DNA of 64,000 bases from Microvirga sp. BSC39 (GCF_000739015.1 NZ_JPUG01000065.1:54069-118068), one strand, 5' to 3'; counted from the first letter of the stretch, positions 51,958 to 61,786 are shown. Program-made: numbers and translations. The notes: generated by a model not told the origin, from the sequence alone.

Positions 51958-53070
51958 ATGACGACTGCGACCGACATTGCCGAAGCGCAATTGAAGATGC
52001 CGGTTCGGCGTGACCCGGGTGTGGAACGCCGCCTGTTCCATCGTACGCTCAAGCCTCTCATTGGAACTCCCGTCAATGCGGTGATCACATTGGTCTGTCT
52101 CTGGATCATGTGGCTCGGGGTCAAGGGCGCCTACGGCTGGCTCGTGACCCGGGCTGTCACCGAAGGAGGAGCCCAGGCTTGTAAGGTGGGGCAAGGCGCC
52201 TGCTGGCCCTATTACGAAGCCAAGCTCCGCTTCATGGTCTTCGGCGTCTATCCTTATGACGAGCATTGGCGTGTTGCGCTCGCGATGATTCTATTTCTCG
52301 GCGCGATTGCGATCTCGATGATCCCGCGATTCTGGAGCGGCAAGCTCCTCGTTTTCTGGGCCTTCGTCATCATGGCGACAGGAGTGTTGATCAGCGGCGG
52401 GGTTCTCGGCCTCTCCTATGTGCCGACGACGCAATGGAGCGGTCTCCCACTCTCGTTCCTGCTCTCGGCCGTCGGACTGGCGCTCGGCTTCCCCCTTGGC
52501 GTGGTGCTGGCATTAGCACGCTCATCGAAGCTCCCCGCCATCCGGGTGATCGCCATCGTGTTCATCGAGGTCATCCGAGGCGTGCCGCTCATCAGCATCC
52601 TATTCATGGCATCGGTCATGCTGCCGCTCTTCATGCCGAGCGGGATCACTGTCGACAAGCTGCTGCGGGCGCAGATCGCGATCATCATCTTCGCTGCCGC
52701 CTATATCGCAGAGGCCGTGCGCGGCGGCTTGCAGGCAATTCCGCGGGGGCAGCACGAAGCCGCCAGCGCCATGGGGCTGCATTACTGGCAGTCCATGCGT
52801 TTCGTCGTTCTGCCTCAGGCCCTAAAGATCGCGATCCCGCCGCTGGTGAACATCTCCATCGGCTTCTTCCAGGATACGACCCTCGTCACGATTATCGGCC
52901 TGCTCGATTTCCTCTCCACCGTGCGCACGGCTATGACGGATCCCAACTGGGTGGGTATTGCCGTGCTGGAGGGCTATGTCTTCGCGGCCGTCGTGTTCCT
53001 GGTGTTCTCCTACGGGATGGGCGCCTACAGCCGATTCCTGGAGCGCCGCATGCGCCTCGGGTACGATTAG
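51958..53070 (+). CDS. aapM: Amino-acid ABC transporter permease (AapM-like)
   Basis: 370 residues. Seen: AapM-type periplasmic segment GAYGWLVTRAVTEGGAQACKV and GACWPYYEAKLRFMVFGVYP, VIRGVPLISILFMASVMLPLF, and the EAA loop GQHEAASAMGLHYWQSMRFVVLPQALKIAIPPL. Begins 3 bp after aapQ. The fourth expected gene, the aapP ATPase, is not downstream: the next gene is on the opposite strand. An ATPase must be borrowed from another locus. Confidence 0.92.
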   Translation: MTTATDIAEAQLKMPVRRDPGVERRLFHRTLKPLIGTPVNAVITLVCLWIMWLGVKGAYGWLVTRAVTEGGAQACKVGQGACWPYYEAKLRFMVFGVYPYDEHWRVALAMILFLGAIAISMIPRFWSGKLLVFWAFVIMATGVLISGGVLGLSYVPTTQWSGLPLSFLLSAVGLALGFPLGVVLALARSSKLPAIRVIAIVFIEVIRGVPLISILFMASVMLPLFMPSGITVDKLLRAQIAIIIFAAAYIAEAVRGGLQAIPRGQHEAASAMGLHYWQSMRFVVLPQALKIAIPPLVNISIGFFQDTTLVTIIGLLDFLSTVRTAMTDPNWVGIAVLEGYVFAAVVFLVFSYGMGAYSRFLERRMRLGYD

Positions 53071-53097
53071 AGGACCGTGCTGGATCCGGGATCGTTA

Positions 53098-54405
53098 TCA
53101 GGTCACTCGGGCGGCACGACGCTCCTTGGCGAGATCCATGGCCTGATAGGTCCAGTAGGTGAGCTGTGCCGCGGCAACGCCGAACGGGCCTCCGTTCCAC
53201 CTGAGGCCGAAGGGTTCATAGAGCCGGTAGCGGTCGCTTGATCCGAGGATGCCCTCCGCGATCACGCGTCCTCCGATGGCCGTCGTGTTCATGCCGCGCC
53301 CGCCGAAGCCGAACACGTACCAGACCCCTGGCTGAAGCTGCCCGATGAGCGGCATCAGGTGACGGGCATAGGCCATGAGTCCCGACCACGCCGTGTCAAC
53401 GCGGACGCCCTTGAGCTGCGGATAGGTGGAGATCATCGTCTTCTGCATCATCTCTGCAAGACGACGAGGCTCGGTCGTGCGCGTGGTGATGCGACCGCCC
53501 CACAGAAGACGCCGTCCGTCGTCGACGAGGCGGTAATAATCTCCGGCACGTCTGTTATCGCTGATCGCCATCGGCGTGCGCACGGCCTCCGCGAGCTTCT
53601 CGGGTGCCGCCTCAGTCAGCAAAACGTAGGTCGCAACCGGCAGGATGCTCCTGCGCAGGCGGGGCACCAGAGCGTCCGTATACCCTCCCCCAGCTAGGAT
53701 CACGTCTCGCGCTTTCACCTCGCCCTGCGCCGTCCTGACGGTTTTCTCCGCCCGGTCGAGATCGCATCCCGTGACGCGGGACTTCTCGAAAATCCGTCCG
53801 CCGAGGGCCTCGACGGCATTTGCCAGAGAACGGGCATAGTTGAGTGGGTGGAAGTGAAAGCTCGCAGGGTCGTAAACGGCCTGATGGTATTTCGGCGACT
53901 GCAGCAGGGCCCGCACGGCGTCGGTGGGCATCACTTCGAGGTGGTAGCCGAACTCCCGCTGCATCATCTCGCAATGCCGCTCGAGGCTGTCGGGATCATG
54001 ATAGCGGAGCACGCTCAACTTGCCGTAGACCCGCTTGTTGTCGCTCATGGCAAGGCTGTCGATGTTCTCCTCGACGATCCGGGCACCTTCGATCGAAAGA
54101 CGGTGCAGAACCTGTGCCCGCTCCGGCCCGACCATCCGGGTGATGTCGGCAGGACCTGTCGCATATCCGGGCCCTACAAAGCCCCCGTTCCGTCCCGAAG
54201 CCCCCCAGCCGACTTTTTCAGACTCCAGAACCACTACGGAGCGCCCCGACCGTGCCAGATCGAGTGCCGCCGTAAGACCGGCGAGGCCACCGCCGATGAC
54301 GGCAACGTCGGCGGTCACTGCCCCTTTGAGAGAAGTCCGTTGCGACACATCAGCGAGCGTGCGGGCGTAGTACGTATCCCCGTATCCAGTCATGAAACGC
54401 CCCAT
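53098..54405 (-). CDS. FAD-dependent amine/amino-acid oxidoreductase (DadA/PuuB-like)
   Basis: 435 residues of the DAO fold. ADP-binding motif DVAVIGGGLAGLTAALDLARSG at about 34-55, GWGASGRNGGFVGPGY next to the flavin, and C-terminal FGFGGRGMNTTAIGGRVIAEGI. This layout matches gamma-glutamylputrescine oxidase and related glycine/D-amino-acid oxidoreductases. It oxidises an amine to an aldehyde plus ammonia and peroxide, or passes electrons on. Start ATG 54405 (or 54393). It converges on the Aap-like importer and lies beside a broken aldehyde dehydrogenase gene, which suggests a former amine-to-acid route. Confidence 0.87.
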   Translation of the reverse strand: MGRFMTGYGDTYYARTLADVSQRTSLKGAVTADVAVIGGGLAGLTAALDLARSGRSVVVLESEKVGWGASGRNGGFVGPGYATGPADITRMVGPERAQVLHRLSIEGARIVEENIDSLAMSDNKRVYGKLSVLRYHDPDSLERHCEMMQREFGYHLEVMPTDAVRALLQSPKYHQAVYDPASFHFHPLNYARSLANAVEALGGRIFEKSRVTGCDLDRAEKTVRTAQGEVKARDVILAGGGYTDALVPRLRRSILPVATYVLLTEAAPEKLAEAVRTPMAISDNRRAGDYYRLVDDGRRLLWGGRITTRTTEPRRLAEMMQKTMISTYPQLKGVRVDTAWSGLMAYARHLMPLIGQLQPGVWYVFGFGGRGMNTTAIGGRVIAEGILGSSDRYRLYEPFGLRWNGGPFGVAAAQLTYWTYQAMDLAKERRAARVT

Positions 54406-54618
54406 TTACTTGTTTCACATAAGACCGTAGCGGGAGAGTCCCCTAACGCAAAGGGATTATGAGCTTCCAGGTACATAACCGAAAGCATTTGGCGCCCATA
54501 GCAATCCGAGAGTGAACACTGTGGTCGTCCCACGTGGCGACAATGTAGAGCTTATAATGGGCCTGCCGTCTCAGAGGACGGCTGGCGCAGAATCCATATC
54601 TCTGTGAAATAAAATAGC

Positions 54619-55410
54619 TCAGATCGGAATATGCTGCGGGCCTGTCTCAATGGTGATCCAGCGCAGTTCCGTAAATTCATTGATCCCGGCCTTGCCGCCG
54701 AAGCGGTCATAGCCACTCGCCTTGACACCGCCGAATGGCATTTGGGCCTCATCATGCACCATGGCACCGTTGATGTGACAGATGCCGGGGTCAATCCTGT
54801 GGGCCACATCGAGAGCACGCGTGATGTCGCGACCGAAGACGGGGGCTGAGAGGCCGTACTCGGTGTCGTTCGCAATACGGACCGCCTCCTCGACTCCCGT
54901 TGCGCGCACGACGCAAACCACCGGACCGAAGGACTCTTCGCCGTAGAGCCGCATGGCCGGGGTGACATGGTCGAGCACCGTCGCGGACATGACCGTACCG
55001 TCGACCAGCCCTCCCGCGAGGAGCTTGGCATCCTTGGACACAGCATCGTTGACCAGACCGATGATCCGCTCGGCGGCCTCAACACCGACCAATGAGCCCA
55101 GAGCGAAATTGCCGTGACGCGGATTGCCGGCCTGAAGCGACTCCGCCTTCGCAGCCAGCCTCGTGATGAAATCGTCCGCTACCGCGTTGCCGACAACGAT
55201 CCGTTCCGTCGACATGCAGATCTGGCCCTGGTTCATGAAGGCTCCGAAGGCCGATGCCGCGACGGTGGCATCGAGATCCGCGTCGTCGAGAACGATCAGC
55301 GGGGCCTTTCCCCCAAGTTCCAGGAGCACCGGCTTCAGGAAGCGCGCCGCCATATCTGCAATGATGCGCCCGACCCGGGTGGAGCCGGTGAGATTGATCC
55401 GGCGTCCGAG
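54619..55410 (-). pseudogene. Aldehyde dehydrogenase lacking its N-terminal half
   Basis: The frame begins in unrelated sequence and joins the ALDH family at RRINLTGSTRVGRIIADMAA, equivalent to about residue 220 of the usual 480. From there all is normal: LELGGKAPLIVLDDADLD with the general-base glutamate, NQGQICMSTERIVV with the catalytic cysteine, EESFGPVVCVV, and PFGGVKASGYDRFGG. The NAD-binding N-terminal half is absent, so no active enzyme is expected. It resembles vanillin/salicylaldehyde or PuuC-type dehydrogenases. The breakpoint near 55.41 kb marks a deletion or rearrangement. Confidence 0.8.
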
Positions 55411-55583
55411 GCTGCAAGCGACATTCCGCAGTTGGATTCTATTGAGCCGCAGGAACCCGAAAGTCCCGACGGTGAACCTCCCTCGATTCGCTTGGATGTG
55501 CCCATCCGGCCGTCTGGCATGCAATAGATGGCGAGACCGGATTTCGATGCCTCAGAAGGACGAGACATCAATCTTTCAGGAGC

Positions 55584-56108
55584 TTAGGCCTGCAATCGAG
55601 AGCTGTGTCTGATCGCCCAGTCCTCGATAGGAGTTTGCTGGGACGAGGAAACGATGCAGGCCCTGTCGAAAACCACGGGCATGCCCTGAAGGTCGCGTCG
55701 TAGCGCAGTAACCGCCTCAGTCTTTTCCGAGCCTTCCGGAACCCCATAGGCCAGTGATATGTGCGGCATGAATGTCTCCAGGCTCCCAACCTCGAAGAGG
55801 CCGACGGCTCTCTCCTTCAAAGTCCTCAACGGCACACTGACAGGAAAACGGGCATAAAAGGAGCGGTAGTAAAGGGAGCTTTCCTCGACGGCGTCGACGG
55901 GTGCCGTGAATGAAGCCATCCCCTCGGTCAACTGCTCCAGGAGCGGCTTCAACTCCTCACAGGTGCGAGGCATGTCCTCGACGAGGGTGAGGTGAGGCTG
56001 GAAGACCGGACTGTCGAACCGCTTAGCGAGATTTCGGACGATCACGGCAAATGCCTGCTCATCCTCGTCTCGGGGCATCAGCCATATGGAATGGTATTGG
56101 ACGGTCAT
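55584..56108 (-). CDS. Cyclic-phosphodiesterase-like 2H phosphoesterase
   Basis: 174 residues with the two histidine motifs of the 2H superfamily: FQPHLTLVED (HxT) near residue 40 and FMPHISLAYG (HxS) near residue 120. The start YHSIWLMPRDEDE resembles cyclic phosphodiesterases (CPDase type) rather than bacterial LigT. Such enzymes open 2',3'- or 1'',2''-cyclic phosphates. ATG 56108 begins the homology. It ends a six-gene leftward operon with an ABC importer and a LacI regulator, so the imported molecule may be, or become, a cyclic phosphate ester (inferred). Confidence 0.82.
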   Translation of the reverse strand: MTVQYHSIWLMPRDEDEQAFAVIVRNLAKRFDSPVFQPHLTLVEDMPRTCEELKPLLEQLTEGMASFTAPVDAVEESSLYYRSFYARFPVSVPLRTLKERAVGLFEVGSLETFMPHISLAYGVPEGSEKTEAVTALRRDLQGMPVVFDRACIVSSSQQTPIEDWAIRHSSRLQA

Positions 56109-56142
56109 CGCAGCGCATCCTTCGTTCACGAGCAGCACATTC

Positions 56143-57186
56143 TCATGCCTCACCCCTGAGGGGCCGGACACTTCCTCGATAGATCAAGGGAACGTCGAGC
56201 ACGGACACGATGGGGCGGGCCTTGGGATCGGCTTGCCTTTGGTCCAACACCCTGATGATTTCATGGGCGAGAACTTCCTCGTCCTGGTGGAAGGTCGTCA
56301 GCCTGTAGGCGCCCCAGCGCGATGCGGGAACGCCGTCGAATCCGATCACCGAAAGATCTCGGGGAATGGACAGATTCAGGACGTCGCGAGCATAATCCAT
56401 CAGGCCGAAGGCCATCAGGTCGTTGACGCAGAAGACCGCCTCGACGGCATCTCCCGTTCCCAGGAGCAGGGATGCTGCAACCTGGCCGCCATCGTAGTCG
56501 GTGTACCCGGCGCGCTGGATCCGGACATTCAAGCCATGACTGGCTGCGGCTGAAACGAAGGCCTCCTCTCGCTCAATGAGATTGGGGCTACGGACGGACG
56601 AGGTGACGAAGCCTAGTTTCCTCATCCCTCGTGCGACGAACACCTCCACGGCCACCTGTGCTGCGCGCACGTTATCGACCCTTATATGATCGGGGCCATG
56701 TTCAGTGCGCCCGACCACGATGAGGGGCTGACCGTTTCGCTGCGCGAGTTCAACCAGGGACGTGGACGGCATGCCCGACAACACGATCGTCGCCTCGGCC
56801 CTGTAGCGCAGCAGCGTCGAATGGGCGGCGCTAACCTGCTCCTCGCCCGTCCCGGTCGGGATGAGAACCGGAACGCTGCCGCGCTCGACGAGGCGTCTGG
56901 ACAAGGCGGCGATCTGCTGCGTCCGGAATGGGCTCGCAGGATCCGAGGCGACAAGCCCGACGAGACGGCTCCGGTTGGCGAGAAGTCCGCGAGCCAGATC
57001 GTTCACCTGGTAGCCCAGCTCGGCCGCCGCCTGCATGACTTTTTCACGTGTTTCCGGCGCGATGCTCGCTCCTGGCGTGAAGGCGCGGGAAACGGCAGAG
57101 CGCGAAACGCCCGCGCGATCCGCCACCATGTGAGCGCTAATGAAGCGCGGCACCATGTCCGCAGGTCCTGTTTCCGGCTCTTCCAT
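56143..57186 (-). CDS. LacI-family transcriptional regulator
   Basis: 347 residues. HTH at about 20-65 (AHMVADRAGVSRSAVSRAFTPGASIAPETREKVMQAAAELGYQVN), hinge helix DLARGLLANRSRLVGLVASD, and a periplasmic-binding-like effector domain (AVFCVNDLMAFGLMDYA, LSVIGFDGVPAS). ATG 57186 (MEEPET) lies 7 bp after the upstream permease stop. Being inside the operon it probably regulates, its level follows operon expression. Confidence 0.92.
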   Translation of the reverse strand: MEEPETGPADMVPRFISAHMVADRAGVSRSAVSRAFTPGASIAPETREKVMQAAAELGYQVNDLARGLLANRSRLVGLVASDPASPFRTQQIAALSRRLVERGSVPVLIPTGTGEEQVSAAHSTLLRYRAEATIVLSGMPSTSLVELAQRNGQPLIVVGRTEHGPDHIRVDNVRAAQVAVEVFVARGMRKLGFVTSSVRSPNLIEREEAFVSAAASHGLNVRIQRAGYTDYDGGQVAASLLLGTGDAVEAVFCVNDLMAFGLMDYARDVLNLSIPRDLSVIGFDGVPASRWGAYRLTTFHQDEEVLAHEIIRVLDQRQADPKARPIVSVLDVPLIYRGSVRPLRGEA

Positions 57187-57193
57187 GGCTTGC

Positions 57194-58006
57194 CTAGTGT
57201 CCGACCCTGGAGAGTACATCCGACCTGAGGAATCTCTCGACCACGAACATGAAGGCGATCGACGGAACAAGGAGGATCAGGGCTGTGATTGAGGCGATCT
57301 GGTAATTGCCGCCCGAACCTGCCGTGTAGAGCAGCAGCGGCAGGGTCATGACGTCGGGAGCGCCGACGAAATAGGTCCCCGTGAACTCGTCGAGGGACTC
57401 CAGGAACACGAAAATCGCACTGGCGAGCAGCCCCGGCGCCGCAATGGGAAGGGTGACATCCCAGAAGCCTCGCAGGGCGCTGGCGCCCATCGACCGCGCG
57501 GCCTCTTCCAGCTCCCGGTCGATGGACGAGAAGGCGGCAGTTGCAATCCAGACGGCGTAGACCAGCCCGTGAGTGACATGCACGAGGACGACCCCAAGGA
57601 TCGTGCCGTTGAGGCTGTACTGATAGAAGATCCGGGCGATGTTCACGTAGACCGGCAGGTTCGGGAACGCCTGAGGAATCAGGAGGGCCAGCAGAATCAA
57701 GCCGCGGAACGGCAGGCGCAGTCTCGCAAGCGCATACCCTGCCGGAATGGCGAGGCCGAGCGAGAGGATCACCGTCAAAGCGGCGATCAGAACGCTCGTT
57801 CCCAATGAAGCCATCGCGTTGCCGCGGGGGGAGAAGACATTCGCCCAAAACGAGAAGCCGTATTTCAACGGCAGCACATGCGGGAAATACCAGCGCTCCG
57901 CGACAGCCCACAGGATTAGGTTCGTCAGGGGGCCGAAGATGATGAAGGCCAGGAGACCAAACGCAATGCCGCGCGGGATCCACTTCCAGTCGATTTGAAA
58001 ACTCAT
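57194..58006 (-). CDS. ABC transporter permease (PotC/FbpB-C-terminal type)
   Basis: 270 residues, six helices. EAA loop RELEEAARSMGASALRGFWDVTLPIAAPGLLASAI. Partner of the upstream permease, whose stop it overlaps by 4 bases. Belongs to the class serving polyamine, iron(III), thiamine and 2-aminoethylphosphonate importers; it does not tell which. Confidence 0.9.
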   Translation of the reverse strand: MSFQIDWKWIPRGIAFGLLAFIIFGPLTNLILWAVAERWYFPHVLPLKYGFSFWANVFSPRGNAMASLGTSVLIAALTVILSLGLAIPAGYALARLRLPFRGLILLALLIPQAFPNLPVYVNIARIFYQYSLNGTILGVVLVHVTHGLVYAVWIATAAFSSIDRELEEAARSMGASALRGFWDVTLPIAAPGLLASAIFVFLESLDEFTGTYFVGAPDVMTLPLLLYTAGSGGNYQIASITALILLVPSIAFMFVVERFLRSDVLSRVGH

Positions 58007-58827
58007 CGGCTATGCTCCCTCATGGTCTGGCGCAGATAGACCATAGCGGCCACGCTCGTCATCAGGAGCGAGATCAAGCCGAGTGCGTTGGCGACGCCAT
58101 AATCGCCATGGGCGTTGATGCGGAAAGCCATGTTGGCGGTGATCATGGTGGGCGATTGGGCGTTGATCATGAGCGGCACGGAGAGCACCGACATCATGGT
58201 GACGAAGCTGAGGATGAGGCCGACCAGCAGGGTCTGGCGCACCTGGGGCAGCACGACTTCAATGAGGATCCGCACACGCCCTGCCCCCAGGTTGCGGGCG
58301 GCCTCAATGGTGCTCTGATCGATGGACGCCATGGCGCCTGCGAGCAGCAGGGTCACGAAGGGGGTCTGCTTCCACACGAAAGCGACGACGATTCCCCGCC
58401 AGTCGAGGAAGCTCATGGCCGCGGCAGGGGTCATGAGGCCGAGTTCGATGAAGATGTTGTTCATCAATCCGTTCTTGGCGAGGAAGGTCCGCAGGATCTG
58501 ACCGACGACGATGAACGGGATGAAGAGCGGCCAGCGGTAGATCCATCGCAGAATGGCCACAGCCCGGGCGTTCGTTCCGAGCGTCAGGTAGCCGCCGATC
58601 ATGATGGAGAACAGGCCGATCAGTCCCGACGACAGCAGCACGATGACGAGGGTGAACAGGATGTCGCCGCTATAGAGCTCCAACGCCTTCGTGAAGTTGC
58701 CGAGGCCGTAGGATCCGCCGACGTCGAAAGCGCCCGTGACGGAACTGACAAGCGGGACGATGAAGAGAAGAAGGACAACCGCCAGCGCCGGAGCGACGAG
58801 CAGGAATCCGATCAGTTGAATTGGCAT
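58003..58827 (-). CDS. ABC transporter permease (PotB type)
   Basis: 274 residues, six helices. N-terminal LIGFLLVAPALAVVLLLFIVPLV, and the EAA loop QSTIEAARNLGAGRVRILIEVVLPQVRQTLL. ATG 58827 is preferred; a GTG at 58857 is possible. Lies between the binding-protein gene and the second permease gene. Confidence 0.9.
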   Translation of the reverse strand: MPIQLIGFLLVAPALAVVLLLFIVPLVSSVTGAFDVGGSYGLGNFTKALELYSGDILFTLVIVLLSSGLIGLFSIMIGGYLTLGTNARAVAILRWIYRWPLFIPFIVVGQILRTFLAKNGLMNNIFIELGLMTPAAAMSFLDWRGIVVAFVWKQTPFVTLLLAGAMASIDQSTIEAARNLGAGRVRILIEVVLPQVRQTLLVGLILSFVTMMSVLSVPLMINAQSPTMITANMAFRINAHGDYGVANALGLISLLMTSVAAMVYLRQTMREHSR

Positions 58828-58970
58828 GGCAGACAATCTTCCATCGGCGCCGGTCACTCCAGGGGCCTGACGTTGCTTCTCACGGGACCGAATTCTTGTT
58901 CTACCGCCTCAAGGGATGCGACAGAAGGGTTGCCCGGAGAGGGTTCCCTCCCCGGGCCTCGGAAACCATG

Positions 58971-60107
58971 TCAGTTGCTGACCTGGCGCTCATAAGCCTC
59001 CAAGATTGCCTTGTTGTAGGGAGCAATCGGGAACGGCTTGCCATTCTTGGCGAGCTCTTCGGGCGAGATGTCCGTGAAGAGCTTCTGCCACGTCTCCTTG
59101 TCCAGGTTCGCCTGAACGTGCTGCGCATCGATTCCGGGATACCAGTTGAACCGCTTGACGATCCCCTCGGCCTGCACCTTCGGGCTGGTGGCAAGGGCCA
59201 CGAACTTCTGGGCGAGGTCCGCATTCGCGGTCTTGGCCGGGATGACATAGTGCATCGGCTGACCGGGCATGCCGGGCGTGGGCAGGACCAGCTTCATCTC
59301 GGGCGGGAGCTGTCCGTTCGCCTTCCACGAATAGAACATGTCGACCCAGACCGGACCAATTGCGATTTCACCGCGGCTGAGCATGTCGAGGGTTCCGGCG
59401 TTGCCCGGGGTGAGCGTCGCGTTACGGCTGAACTCCTTCAGGGACGCGAAGGCCTTGTCCCATTTCTTGGTCTCACTCTCGTCGAAAGGACCATTCATGA
59501 GCTTCTGCGCATCTCCGCCATAGGCATAGATCCAACCCATGACGAAGCTCACGCCGGACGCGCCGCCCTTGATTCCGTTATAGCCGAACTGCTTTGGGTT
59601 CTTCTTGGCGAACTCGACGATCTCGTCATAGCTCTTCGGCGGATTGGGAACGAGAGCCGGGTTATAGGCAAGTGCCGTCTGGCTGTTGAACATCGGCATG
59701 ACATAGCCATCCACGTTCGTGCCAAGGGCCATCTTGGCGTTCTCGCGCGTCACCAGGGAGCCGGACGGAATCTTGCTGCGGTAGGCCTCGAGGAACTCCT
59801 GCTCAACCATGGGGCCGACGAACTTCTCGTGAACCACGGCCACATCGGCATCCCACTTCGCGACGCCCGCCTTGCTCTGTGCTTCGAAGCGCTCAAGAAT
59901 CTTCTGCGATCCGGCATCGCCCGGACCAGTGCCGACCACACGCACCTTCGTGCCCGGGTTTTCCTTCTCGAAGAGCGGGCCCAGGTACTCGTTCACATAA
60001 TCGACCATGTTCTGGTCGCCTGCCGTGAGAACCGTCAGTTCCGCGGCGGCCAAGGGCGTGCAGAACATGCCCGTCACAAGCGTTGCGGCAATCAGTTTAG
60101 CCTTCAT
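58971..60107 (-). CDS. ABC transporter solute-binding protein (family 1)
   Basis: 378 residues. Signal peptide KLIAATLVTGMFCTPLAAA, mature start ELTVLTAGDQNMVDYVNEYLGPLFEKENPG. Also VDGYVMPMFNSQTALAYNPALV, GGASGVSFVMGWIYAYGGD and GEIAIGPVWVDMFYSWKANG. ATG 60107 is preceded by an exact AAGGAGTGATATC spacing. The fold is that of PotD/FutA/AEP-binding proteins; the ligand is unknown. The 143-bp gap after the gene has no obvious element. Confidence 0.9.
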   Translation of the reverse strand: MKAKLIAATLVTGMFCTPLAAAELTVLTAGDQNMVDYVNEYLGPLFEKENPGTKVRVVGTGPGDAGSQKILERFEAQSKAGVAKWDADVAVVHEKFVGPMVEQEFLEAYRSKIPSGSLVTRENAKMALGTNVDGYVMPMFNSQTALAYNPALVPNPPKSYDEIVEFAKKNPKQFGYNGIKGGASGVSFVMGWIYAYGGDAQKLMNGPFDESETKKWDKAFASLKEFSRNATLTPGNAGTLDMLSRGEIAIGPVWVDMFYSWKANGQLPPEMKLVLPTPGMPGQPMHYVIPAKTANADLAQKFVALATSPKVQAEGIVKRFNWYPGIDAQHVQANLDKETWQKLFTDISPEELAKNGKPFPIAPYNKAILEAYERQVSN

Positions 60108-60174
60108 GATATCACTCCTTGGGCAAGCCATCGGTGCCCTGGTTCATGCCTCGCCGACGGTTGAACCCGCCGAT

Positions 60175-61254
60175 CTATGGTTTTGGAAACAGGAACAGCG
60201 CCTCTTCGGGAACGCGGATCGAAACGCGCTGGCCGATTGCAAAAGAGCGGGGGGAGTCCACGATCGCATGGGCCTCTCCGAGGGCGATCACATGACGCCA
60301 GAGACCACCGGGATAGCTTGTCTGCTCGACGATGCCGCTCAGCGTCAGGAAGCATTCGTCGCGCATGGACGAGACGTCTGCCGTCTCCTCGCTCAACTGC
60401 ACCGACTCGCCGCGAAAGCGGGCGTTCAGAGGGCCGGAAAGTTTGCGCCCCCTTGCGGACACGACAGCGGAGGAGTTGAACGGACCCGATGCGATCTCAA
60501 TCCGATCGCCTGACGTTCCTCCCGAGAGATCAAGAAGGTTCTCCGCTCCCATGAACGCCGCCACGAAGTCGGACGTCGGGTGGTTGTAGACCTCTTCCGG
60601 CGTCCCGACCTGAGCGATTTTCCCATTGTCGAGGATGACGATCCTATCGGCCATCACCATCGCCTCCTCGCGATCGTGGGTGACATGCACGGCTGTGATG
60701 CCCAAGCGCCGCTGGAGAGCGCTGATTTCATGGCGCACCGTCAGCCGGATCCGCGCGTCGAGATTCGACAGCGGCTCGTCGAGAAGAAGGATGTCGGGCT
60801 GGATGGCTAGGGCCCGGCCGAGGGCTACGCGCTGGCGCTGCCCGCCAGAGAGATTGGCGGGCTTGCGCGCGCCGAGCGGTTCCAAGCCGAGCAGCCTTTT
60901 GATCTCGGAAACCCGCTCTCCGATCGCGGCCTTCGCCATTCCTCGGAGCTTGAGCCCGTAGCCAATGTTCTGGTCGACGGTCATGTGGGGCCAGAGCGCA
61001 TAGGACTGGAAGACGAGAGCCATGCCCCGCTTGTCGGGCGGCAACCGCGTCACATCGCGCCCATCCACCCGGATGGCACCGGACGCGGGAGTGTTGAACC
61101 CTGCAATGCTGCGCAAGAGCGTCGTCTTCCCACAGCCGGAAGAACCCAGGAGAGCAACGAACTCCCCCTTATCCACGGCGAGGTCCACACCTTTCAGAAC
61201 CTCGTTCTGACCGTAGAAAACGTGGGCATCTGATACTTCGAGAAAAGCGTTCAA
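60175..61254 (-). CDS. ABC transporter ATPase (PotA/FbpC type)
   Basis: 359 residues. Walker A LGSSGCGKTTLLRSIAG, Q-loop LVFQSYALWPHM, signature LSGGQRQRVALGRALA, Walker B ILLLDEPLSNLDA, H-loop VHVTHDREEAM, and a C-terminal TOBE region from about 280 (LNARFRGESVQLSEE). First gene of the leftward six-gene operon (ATPase, binding protein, two permeases, LacI, 2H phosphoesterase). Confidence 0.93.
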   Translation of the reverse strand: MNAFLEVSDAHVFYGQNEVLKGVDLAVDKGEFVALLGSSGCGKTTLLRSIAGFNTPASGAIRVDGRDVTRLPPDKRGMALVFQSYALWPHMTVDQNIGYGLKLRGMAKAAIGERVSEIKRLLGLEPLGARKPANLSGGQRQRVALGRALAIQPDILLLDEPLSNLDARIRLTVRHEISALQRRLGITAVHVTHDREEAMVMADRIVILDNGKIAQVGTPEEVYNHPTSDFVAAFMGAENLLDLSGGTSGDRIEIASGPFNSSAVVSARGRKLSGPLNARFRGESVQLSEETADVSSMRDECFLTLSGIVEQTSYPGGLWRHVIALGEAHAIVDSPRSFAIGQRVSIRVPEEALFLFPKP

Positions 61255-61509
61255 CGTTTCCTGCTCCTCGGCTCAGCCCTCTTCCGGGACCTTCGTTGCA
61301 CAGCTGTGCAAAGTATGCTCAGCGTCTCGAAGAACTCTCAAGGGGGACTAGACTAAGGTCTGATCCGATAACGGTGGGTAAGATGTCTTCGGCACATGCA
61401 TTGATCGAAGAAGATTACAGGACCATGACAGGAGCGGGCGAAAGGCCTGGGACGGATTCAGACCGGCGCCGCCTGTGGAAGCCTCGATCCTCGCGCCCAA
61501 TGTCCAGGC

Positions 61510-61754
61510 TCATCCGGCGACGACCTCCGGAGAACCTCCGGAAGCACCCCTCCGACCCGACAATGCCCCCAGAAAATCCGCGCGATCCGGATTGTGCAGG
61601 TGCAGGATGTCGGTCCGTTGAAGCCAAGCGCCTCCAGACCTTCCTTCAGGGACCGCGTTACCTGGGCGGTATCGAATCCTCGCTGCGACCGAACCTGCAG
61701 ATGCGGGGTGTTTCCAAAATACTCACCGGGGCCGGCAAAAAGGGTCACGATCAT
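61510..61754 (-). pseudogene. Decayed aldo/keto reductase fragment
   Basis: Begins GNTPHLQVRSQRGFD, then VTRSLKEGLEALG in one frame, and continues in another frame as QRTDILHLHNPDRADFLGAL. Together these match the SL..L.LG...DIL.LH.PD strand-helix of aldo/keto reductases (D-threo-aldose dehydrogenase type). Both ends of the family are missing. Confidence 0.5.
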
Positions 61755-61786
61755 AACTCGAACTCCTCCCTCGCCGAGAACAACGG

